This document shows positions 1 through 5,676 of a stretch of DNA of 7,297 nucleotides, one piece after another. Position 1 is the stretch's first letter. Each line of letters begins with the position of its first letter. The DNA lies in the NCBI GenBank assembly GCA_027592035.1, contig JAQCIK010000048.1, forward strand, positions 1 through 7,297, in the 5' to 3' direction. Below the pieces are notes generated by a model. It did not search any database. It was given only the letters and a program-made list of their open reading frames with translations, and had not been told where the DNA came from. A program made the translations under genes and the position numbers. This DNA is from Casp-actino8 sp001510455. GTDB lineage: Bacteria > Actinomycetota > Acidimicrobiia > Acidimicrobiales > Ilumatobacteraceae.

Positions 1-1867
1 CGACCACGAGTCCGGCATCGGTGAGGGCTCGAACGACCTGGTCGTGGTTCATACGCTCGAGAATCGGCACGGTCACGACATCGGGTCCCTTCGAGACCAC
101 CACCGTGACCTCGGCGTCCCGGTCGGTGAGTTCACCAGGCGGCGGTACTTGGAAGCCGATGGCACCGGCCGGAATGTCGGTGAAGTATTGGTCCTCGACG
201 CGTCGAATGCGCAGTTTCAACTCGGCGAGAACTCCCTCGGCGGCCTCGGCCGTCTGACCGCGCAGTTCGGGAACGACTCGCGGTTCCGGCCCGGTCGACA
301 CGATCACGTCGACCACGGTTCCCTTGACCACGTCGTCACCAGCGACCAAGTTGGGTTGACTCGCCACTTCCCAACGAGAGACCGAACCGGCCGGCGTCTC
401 TTCGCTGAAACCGTCCTCCCGTCGGACGTCGAGTCCGAGATTGGCGAGACGGTTGATGGCCTCATCGGCGGGAAGGCCGACGATGTCGGGAAGCGGGACA
501 GGGGGCGGGCCACTCGACAACACGAGAACGAGAACCCCGTCGCGCGAGAGAGCAGTTCCCGATTCGGGCTCGGTACGAACCACCTTTCCCACTGCGATGA
601 CGTCGTCGAACTCCTCGGTGGTCTCGACTCGCCATCCGTACTCGGTCACGGCATTGGTGGCTTCACCTTCGTCGAGACCGACGAGGATCGGAATACGCTC
701 CGAATCGTCGCTGATGCCCCGATAGACGAAGAAGCCTCCCACGACCACGGCGAGAACGGCGATCGCAGCGATCATCCATCGACCGACACGGGGTTGAGCG
801 ACCGGTGAGGTCGGATCGACCGGGACGTCATCGGGAGTTTCGGGTCTGATGATCATCGTTCCACCCGTTACCGACGGCAACGACGGTTCGGGGACCACAC
901 CGGAGAACTCGGTCGGGCGGGACAGATCGGCTGTCGGGGCCGGGTCGATGGTAGGACGCGTGATGTCACCGGTGGCGTCGGCGAACACGACAGGAGGAGG
1001 AGTCGGACGCGGCAGGGATCCGGCGGCCTGCACGAGCGCCCGGCCGAGATCGGCAGCACTGAAACGTTGCTCGGAATCGAATCGCCCGGCGCGTTCGAGC
1101 ACCGTCGCGAGCGGTCCGAGATCAGCCGACACCGGGAACAACCGATCGTGGCGAGCGGCGAGCGTTGCGACCACCGAATCAGCGAGGAAGGGAACCGAAC
1201 CCGTGATCGCTTCCGACAACACGAGTGCCAACGCGTACACATCGGTCTTGGCGTCCGACGTCCTTCCCGCGGCTTGTTCAGGAGACGCGTAACGAGCGCG
1301 CTCCATCGACACGCCATTGGGTGCCTCCCAGGCCCGTTCGGCGATCGCCGACACGATCGCGGTCTCGTTCAACGACGCCTGACGATCGGCATCGAAGGCA
1401 ATGGCACTGGGGCGCATGTCGAGATGAACGAGACCGGCCCGATGAGCTCGGACGAGCGCCTGACACATCGCCACCCCGATCACGACCGCCTGCGACGGGG
1501 AGAGACGACGACCTCGGTCGAGCATGTCCTGCAAGGTGCCTCCGACCGGACGGGACGATGCCACGTAGCAGCGCACGATCCCCTCGAGATCGGTCTGACC
1601 GACGGCGAGAACCGGCGTGAGCGATCGGTGATCGATCACACGTATCCTCTCGGCCCGCTCGACGATGACCGGACCCGACGCACTCGTCGCTTCGGCCGTG
1701 AACAGCCGCAGGTTCACCGATGTCGACGTCGTCTCGTCGATCGCGACGTAGAGGGTCGATGACGACGACTGCGACACGACTCGATCGAGCCGAAATCGAC
1801 CGTCGATCGAGCGACCGACCAGGGCGTCCACATCGTCGGAGAAATCCGCCCCTTCCCGGTCGTTCAT
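1..1867 (-). CDS. PASTA-domain transmembrane receptor with degenerate Ser/Thr kinase domain (probable pseudokinase), C-terminus cut by window edge
   Basis: The reading frame is open from ATG 1867 to base 2 (622 residues) with no stop, so the C-terminus lies beyond the left edge. An in-frame TAG at 1880-1882 limits upstream extension. Residues 23-280 follow the PknB kinase fold: a late-lobe SPE at 195-197 in YASPEQA, and TDVYAL at 208-213. Residues 283-362 are a Pro/Thr-rich linker, 364-382 a membrane helix, and about 389-453, 456-525, 528-593 and 597 onward are PASTA units. In active homologues PASTA units bind peptidoglycan fragments or lipid II outside the cell and the kinase signals inside. 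Here the catalytic signatures are lost: the glycine loop reads SQSSSS (32-37), the VAIK lysine is Arg54, HRDLKPxN reads HLDMRPSA (148-155, Asp150 kept, metal-binding Asn is Ala155), and DFG reads NET (167-169). Family assignment is firm; lack of activity is inferred from the missing residues. Confidence 0.93.
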   Translation of the reverse strand, partial: MNDREGADFSDDVDALVGRSIDGRFRLDRVVSQSSSSTLYVAIDETTSTSVNLRLFTAEATSASGPVIVERAERIRVIDHRSLTPVLAVGQTDLEGIVRCYVASSRPVGGTLQDMLDRGRRLSPSQAVVIGVAMCQALVRAHRAGLVHLDMRPSAIAFDADRQASLNETAIVSAIAERAWEAPNGVSMERARYASPEQAAGRTSDAKTDVYALALVLSEAITGSVPFLADSVVATLAARHDRLFPVSADLGPLATVLERAGRFDSEQRFSAADLGRALVQAAGSLPRPTPPPVVFADATGDITRPTIDPAPTADLSRPTEFSGVVPEPSLPSVTGGTMIIRPETPDDVPVDPTSPVAQPRVGRWMIAAIAVLAVVVGGFFVYRGISDDSERIPILVGLDEGEATNAVTEYGWRVETTEEFDDVIAVGKVVRTEPESGTALSRDGVLVLVLSSGPPPVPLPDIVGLPADEAINRLANLGLDVRREDGFSEETPAGSVSRWEVASQPNLVAGDDVVKGTVVDVIVSTGPEPRVVPELRGQTAEAAEGVLAELKLRIRRVEDQYFTDIPAGAIGFQVPPPGELTDRDAEVTVVVSKGPDVVTVPILERMNHDQVVRALTDAGLVV

Positions 1868-1876
1868 AGGCAGTCG

Positions 1877-1882
1877 ACCCTA
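1877..1882 (-). promoter_or_regulatory. Candidate -10 element (TAGGGT) for the PASTA pseudokinase gene, suggesting a leaderless transcript
   Basis: On the minus strand TAGGGT fits the actinobacterial -10 pattern TANNNT and ends 9 bases before the ATG at 1867. A start site 6-8 bases downstream would put transcription within a few bases of the ATG, giving a leaderless or nearly leaderless mRNA, which is common in Actinobacteria. No convincing ribosome binding site lies at normal spacing before this ATG, which agrees. The -35 region is weak (CGGTCA at 18-bp spacing). Inference from sequence pattern only. Confidence 0.4.
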
Positions 1883-1910
1883 GTGGTCCCCGTCGAGATG
1901 TGACCGTCGG

Positions 1911-1943
1911 CGAACGGGAAAAGGCCCCTTCAGCGTGCGTTCG
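1911..1943. repeat. Inverted repeat CGAACG...CGTTCG in the divergent intergenic region
   Basis: CGAACG at 1911-1916 is matched by its reverse complement CGTTCG at 1938-1943, with 21 bases between. The spacer contains a second small inverted repeat (AAGG/CCTT, 1920-1923 and 1927-1930). It ends five bases before the proposed GTG start at 1949. It could be an operator or a 5' leader hairpin, but six-base arms are short in high-GC DNA. Confidence 0.3.
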
Positions 1944-1948
1944 ACCCG

Positions 1949-2491
1949 GTGACGAGCGACAATGTCGTCGTGTCGGAGATCGTCGAGTCCACGGACGTGA
2001 GCCCCCCTCCCGGACGTCGCCGTCGGATCAACAAGGAGCTGTTGATTCTGAGCGTCGCCGTCGGACTCGGACTCACTCTCGTCGCCCTCGGATTCCTGGC
2101 CGGAACCACCGGCCGAGAGGCACTCGGCTATCCGGATGCCATCGTCAACATTTCCCCGGCTCCCAACGATCGACAGGTGCTGTCGCAGACCGAGATCTCC
2201 GTCGACCTGCAGGACGGCTACGAAGCGGTTCTGGTGCTCGACGGCCTCGAACTTCCGACCACACCGTTGTCGGAGGTCGCTGGCCGACTCGCCGAACCCG
2301 GTCAACAGATCGAACTTCCAGCCACGGCGATCTACGACCAGGGCAACTCACTCATCCGGTTCACGCCGTCCGACGGAGCCATGGTCGAGTCGTACTCGGT
2401 CGGTCGCCACGACGTCACGGTGATCTTCTGGGAGATCGAAAAGGGACGCGGCGCAGCCCGCAGTTACTCGTGGTCGTTCGAGGTGCTCTGA
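1949..2491 (+). CDS. Single-pass membrane protein with extracytoplasmic Ig-like/beta-sandwich domain, function unknown
   Basis: The product is 180 residues. A short polar, basic N-terminus (four consecutive Arg at 23-26) precedes one hydrophobic helix at about 31-52, so the positive-inside rule predicts the N-terminus inside and residues 53-180 outside. The outer part has alternating hydrophobic strands, an early SPAPNDRQVL stretch (69-78), IRFTPSDG (136-143), GRHDVTVIFW (152-161) and a final YSWSFEV. This pattern recalls CopC-like or bacterial Ig-like (Big_5) domains; that fold call is inference. GTG 1949 is the first start after an in-frame stop at 1901-1903; GTG 1970 or 1997 remain possible, and no good ribosome binding site decides between them. 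The gene is divergent from the PASTA receptor and converges on ligA with 14 bp between stops. A role at the envelope is plausible; I do not recognise a named family. Confidence 0.8.
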   Translation: MTSDNVVVSEIVESTDVSPPPGRRRRINKELLILSVAVGLGLTLVALGFLAGTTGREALGYPDAIVNISPAPNDRQVLSQTEISVDLQDGYEAVLVLDGLELPTTPLSEVAGRLAEPGQQIELPATAIYDQGNSLIRFTPSDGAMVESYSVGRHDVTVIFWEIEKGRGAARSYSWSFEVL

Positions 2492-2508
2492 CGTCGATCC
2501 GGACGTCA
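2489..2508. terminator. Perfect 7-bp inverted repeat spanning both convergent stop codons; possible bidirectional hairpin
   Basis: TGACGTC (2489-2495), six bases GATCCG, then GACGTCA (2502-2508). The arms are exact reverse complements. The left arm begins with the TGA stop of the 1949 gene and the right arm holds the complement of the ligA stop, so both genes end inside the stem. No T-run follows on either strand, so it does not meet the usual intrinsic terminator definition; actinobacterial terminators often lack a U-tract. It could equally be an mRNA 3'-end stabiliser. Confidence 0.45.
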
Positions 2509-4596
2509 GCCGGGTAACTCGCCCGTGTCGAGCAATCGTCGGAAACCTTCTTCGTCGAGCATCGGCACACCCAAATTCTCGGCTTTGGTGACTTTGCTCG
2601 CACCCGGATCTCGACCCACCACGACGGCGAACGTCTTCCCCGACACCGAACCGGGACTCTTTCCACCTCGAACCTTGATGGCCTGCTCGGCGGACTCTCG
2701 ATCGAATCCGTCGAGTGTCCCCGTGACGACCACCGCCTTACCCACCAGGGTCTGCGGTGCGGTCGACGTCTCGACTCGCCCGAAATCGACACCGGCGTCA
2801 CGCAACTTCGCGACGAAGGCAAGATTGCTCGACTGAGCGAACCACGAGGTGATCGATCGAGCAATGACGTCTCCGACGCCGTCGACGGTGGCCAGAGCGT
2901 CATCGGTCGCGTTCATGATCGCATCGAGCGTGCCGAAGTGACCGGCCAGAGCTTCGGCGGCCGACGGTCCGAGATGTTTGATCCCGAGCGCAGTGAGGAT
3001 CCTCGGCAACGGACGCGTCTTCGATTCGTCGATCGCTTCCAGCAATTTCTCGGCGCTGATGCGGCCGAAACCCTCGAGGGTGAGCAATTGATCGACCGTC
3101 AGTGAGTACACGTCACCGGGATCGGTCACCAGACCGGCGTCCGACAACTGCATGACGGTCCGCTCCCCCAGTCCTTCGATGTCCATCGCTCCGCGAGACG
3201 CGAAATAGATGATTCTTTGATCACGCTGATGCGGACACGTCGGTTCGACACAACGAGTGTCGGACTCACCTTCGAGTCGCACGAGGGTGCTCTTCAGCGG
3301 ACACGGGCACTGCCGAGGGAACGACCACGGCTCAGCTCCGGTCGGACGCAGCGACAGCACCGGGCCGACCACTTCGGGAATCACGTCACCCGCTTTGCGC
3401 ACGACGACGGTGTCGCCCGGTCGCACGTCCTTCAGACGAACCTGATCCTCGTTGTGAAGAGTTGCCATCGACACCGTGGAACCTCCGACGAACACCGGCT
3501 CGAGAACGGCGAAGGGTGTGGCCCGACCGGTCCGGCCGATCGACACCTGGATGTCGTGCAGCACCGTCGTACGTTCCTCGGGAGGAAACTTGACGGCGAT
3601 CGCCCAGCGAGGCGCTCGCGCCGTGTACCCGAGCACTCCTCGTTGACCGAGGTCGTCGACCTTCACGACGGCACCGTCGATCTCGTAGGGCAACGTGTGC
3701 CGGTTCTCCTGCCACTCGATGCAGAAACGCTCGACGTCTTCCAATGAATCGACCACTTCGATGTCGGGATTGACCGGGAACCCACACGCAGCGAGGAAGT
3801 CGAGAGTGTCGCGATGCGACGTGAACTCCGGACCACCCACCACCTCACCGACCTGATACGTCCAGAAGGCGAGGCCACGACCGGCAGTGACACTCGCGTC
3901 CTTCTGACGAAGACTTCCCGCACCGGCATTGCGCGGATTGACCGGGACCGGTTCGGGACGTCGTCCGGCCGCCACTCGTTCGAAGTTCTCGGCCTCCTTC
4001 GCCGCACGCATCCGTTCGAACGCCTCGATCGGGAGATACACCTCGCCACGGACCTCGAGGACTTCGGGCACCACGAACTTCTTCCGTCGCACGGTGACCG
4101 ATTCGGGGAGGGACTTCGGCACGACGGCGATGGTGCCCACGTTCGCCGTGACGTCCTCCCCCACGCGCCCATCACCTCGGGTGGCCGCCTGCACGAACTT
4201 TCCGTTCTCGTAGCGAAGGCTGACCGCCAGACCGTCGATCTTCAGTTCGCAGCAGTAGCGAATCGCCGCGCCGTCGTCGAGACCCTTCACCACGCGTTCA
4301 CCCCACGCGCGTAGTTCATCGACGTCCATCGCATTGTCGAGACTGGTCATCGGAACGCGATGAGTGACGGGAGCGAAGGTCTCGATGATGTCACCACCCA
4401 CCAACTGTGTGGGCGACGACGACTCGGCGAGTTCCGGGTGCGCGGCCTCGAGACCTTCGAGTTCGCGAATCAGAGCGTCGTATTCGGCGTCGGCGATCTC
4501 GGGTTCGGCAAGCGTGTGATACAGACGTCGGTGACGATCGATGACTCTTCGCAACTCGGCGATGCGCTCGACCGGACCCACATCAGGCCCCGACAT
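2506..4596 (-). CDS. ligA: NAD+-dependent DNA ligase LigA
   Basis: LigA seals nicks in duplex DNA during replication and repair, using NAD+ to form a ligase-AMP intermediate on a lysine. The 696-residue product carries the whole family architecture: the NAD-binding Ia region (Tyr26 and EYDALIREL at 38-46), adenylation motif KIDG with nucleophile Lys119, EVRGEVYL (181-188), YEIDGAVVKVDD (304-315) and WAIAVKF (331-337). An OB-fold follows, then a four-cysteine zinc finger (Cys430, 432, 449, 454), helix-hairpin-helix repeats at about 500-590 and a C-terminal BRCT domain at about 613-692. Length is normal to slightly long for the family. ATG 4596 lies 14 bp inside the end of the upstream gene and has no obvious ribosome binding site, so translational coupling is likely. 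The first zinc pair is spaced C-x-C where homologues usually have C-x2-C. No catalytic residue is missing. Confidence 0.99.
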   Translation of the reverse strand: MSGPDVGPVERIAELRRVIDRHRRLYHTLAEPEIADAEYDALIRELEGLEAAHPELAESSSPTQLVGGDIIETFAPVTHRVPMTSLDNAMDVDELRAWGERVVKGLDDGAAIRYCCELKIDGLAVSLRYENGKFVQAATRGDGRVGEDVTANVGTIAVVPKSLPESVTVRRKKFVVPEVLEVRGEVYLPIEAFERMRAAKEAENFERVAAGRRPEPVPVNPRNAGAGSLRQKDASVTAGRGLAFWTYQVGEVVGGPEFTSHRDTLDFLAACGFPVNPDIEVVDSLEDVERFCIEWQENRHTLPYEIDGAVVKVDDLGQRGVLGYTARAPRWAIAVKFPPEERTTVLHDIQVSIGRTGRATPFAVLEPVFVGGSTVSMATLHNEDQVRLKDVRPGDTVVVRKAGDVIPEVVGPVLSLRPTGAEPWSFPRQCPCPLKSTLVRLEGESDTRCVEPTCPHQRDQRIIYFASRGAMDIEGLGERTVMQLSDAGLVTDPGDVYSLTVDQLLTLEGFGRISAEKLLEAIDESKTRPLPRILTALGIKHLGPSAAEALAGHFGTLDAIMNATDDALATVDGVGDVIARSITSWFAQSSNLAFVAKLRDAGVDFGRVETSTAPQTLVGKAVVVTGTLDGFDRESAEQAIKVRGGKSPGSVSGKTFAVVVGRDPGASKVTKAENLGVPMLDEEGFRRLLDTGELPG

Positions 4597-5614
4597 TGAG
4601 GCGAGTCGCCAGTGCCTGAGTCCGAACTCTTTCTCCGAGTTCGCGTACCTGATCGATCACCAGTCCCGCCGACTCGACACTGTGCAGGGCCAGTCCGCAC
4701 TCGGGTGTCACCAACGACTGACGTCGAAGAAGTGAGGCATCACACCCTCCCTGCACCAGTCCGCACCACGCCGACGCGAGCTTCTTGCACCATCGCTCGA
4801 CCGATTGGCCCATGGGGCCGTCGGTCGTCACCGCTCCCCACGCGATCCAACCGCCGTCCTGCAGGAAACGAGCGATCTTGAGAGCATCGTCGACGACGCA
4901 CGGCGACACCGGGACGCTCAGAACGTGCGGGCCGGCCGCAAGGAGGTGACCGAGTGACACATCGGAGCACGAGTGCAGTCCCACCACGGCATCGCGTTCG
5001 ACCGCCGCCATGGCCCCGGACATGAGATCGATGGCGATGTCGGGCGCGATCGGGAACGCGTCGTCCTCGAGATCGACGAGATCGGGTTCGTCGATCACGA
5101 CGAGCTGCGGATTGTTCGGGAGAGCCTGCGAGACCGCGTGCGACATGACGACCAGGTAGTCACGTACGACTCGAACGGCCACCGAGAACGCCACGTGTAC
5201 CGGGACTCCGGCTCGAACGAGGGCCCGTCCGAGGCTCACCGGGCCGATGAACTGCCACTTGACCGCACCCGCGTAGCCCGTTGTGCGCACGTGCTCTCGT
5301 CCGTGGGCGAGCCAGGCTCGGAACCCGCCGAAAGCATCGTGATCGAGATCGATGAGGACGGGAGCCAATGGGTCGATCCTCGAGACGTCGATCGACAACG
5401 ACCCGTACTGACCGAGGCTGATCCCGCGGATCCCGACGATCGCCTGAGCGACCATTCCCTCGGCCGGTGAACGACGCGGGAGGCTCGGCGCACACGGCAC
5501 ATCACTCACCGACCAGGCGAACTCGGCCGCTCGCCGAGCATCGCGATGAGGAAGGCTGCCGACCAACGTCGACGCACCCCCCACCAGAACCGATGTCGCT
5601 CGCGTCGAAACCAT
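4583..5614 (-). CDS. MetE C-terminal-domain-like protein (cobalamin-independent methionine synthase family, Rv3015c-like)
   Basis: From ATG 5614 the product has 343 residues, about the size of the C-terminal catalytic barrel of MetE without its N-terminal half. Family features in order: GSLPH near the start (19-23), GPVSL (124-128), IDEP (174-177, Glu176), LHSC (213-216) and PECGL (304-308). His214, Cys216 and Cys306 correspond to three of the four zinc ligands of E. coli MetE; the fourth, a Glu, appears replaced (LSVPVSP at 232-238). MetE moves a methyl group to homocysteine; whether this protein does so, and from which donor, is unknown. M. tuberculosis has a similar gene, Rv3015c, immediately upstream of ligA, as here. 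ATG 5614 is preferred over an upstream ATG at 5767 because a strong ribosome binding site precedes it and the longer form would run across the start of the divergent gene. Confidence 0.88.
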   Translation of the reverse strand: MVSTRATSVLVGGASTLVGSLPHRDARRAAEFAWSVSDVPCAPSLPRRSPAEGMVAQAIVGIRGISLGQYGSLSIDVSRIDPLAPVLIDLDHDAFGGFRAWLAHGREHVRTTGYAGAVKWQFIGPVSLGRALVRAGVPVHVAFSVAVRVVRDYLVVMSHAVSQALPNNPQLVVIDEPDLVDLEDDAFPIAPDIAIDLMSGAMAAVERDAVVGLHSCSDVSLGHLLAAGPHVLSVPVSPCVVDDALKIARFLQDGGWIAWGAVTTDGPMGQSVERWCKKLASAWCGLVQGGCDASLLRRQSLVTPECGLALHSVESAGLVIDQVRELGERVRTQALATRLNVGA

Positions 5615-5621
5615 TCCCTCG

Positions 5622-5628
5622 TCCCCTC
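5622..5628 (-). promoter_or_regulatory. Ribosome binding site deciding the start of the MetE-like gene
   Basis: On the minus strand GAGGGGA is followed by seven bases and then the ATG at 5614, ideal Shine-Dalgarno spacing. A second GAGG lies closer (5617-5620), too near to be optimal. This supports ATG 5614 over the ATG at 5767. Confidence 0.75.
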
Positions 5629-5641
5629 GCTCTCTTCGTAG

Positions 5642-5659
5642 CAGGAGGCTCGCTTCCTG
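5642..5659. promoter_or_regulatory. Imperfect palindrome between divergent genes; candidate operator
   Basis: The 18 bases run from CAGGAGGC to GCTTCCTG around a TC centre. Seven of nine positions are symmetric, with exact outer arms CAGGA/TCCTG. It sits midway in the 62-bp region between the MetE-like gene (start 5614) and the membrane protein gene (start 5677), where a regulator could act on both. One copy only, so a regulatory role is a guess. Confidence 0.3.
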
Positions 5660-5667
5660 ACACAATT

Positions 5668-5674
5668 GGAGGAG
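5668..5674 (+). promoter_or_regulatory. Strong ribosome binding site deciding the start of the six-helix membrane protein
   Basis: GGAGGAG precedes ATG 5677, with GGAGG four bases from the start codon. It is the clearest Shine-Dalgarno sequence in the window and fixes this start although the frame stays open upstream to 5467. Confidence 0.85.
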
Positions 5675-5676
5675 AG

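Noticed and set aside
44..808. Long plus-strand open frame of 254 residues opposite the PASTA region
   Set aside because: It lies wholly antisense to the PASTA receptor frame, which has clear homology. Its composition (rich in Arg, Asp, His and Gly) is the usual antisense product of high-GC coding DNA, and no domain is visible.
1781..1812. Frequent TCGATCGA-type motifs, here and elsewhere in the window
   Set aside because: They fall in coding sequence rich in Asp, Ile and Arg codons and have no regular spacing; codon composition explains them without a special repeat.
3217..3747. Plus-strand open frame of 176 residues inside ligA
   Set aside because: It is antisense to the OB-fold and zinc-finger part of LigA, shows no recognisable domain and has no ribosome binding site.
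5661..5666. CACAAT as a -10 element for the gene at 5677
   Set aside because: Transcription would start at about 5673, inside the GGAGGAG ribosome binding site, which would then be lost from the mRNA. The real promoter must lie further upstream.
5467..5676. Upstream in-frame extension of the membrane protein gene to 5467
   Set aside because: The extension is antisense to the N-terminus of the MetE-like gene, is low in hydrophobic structure, and ATG 5677 has a strong ribosome binding site.
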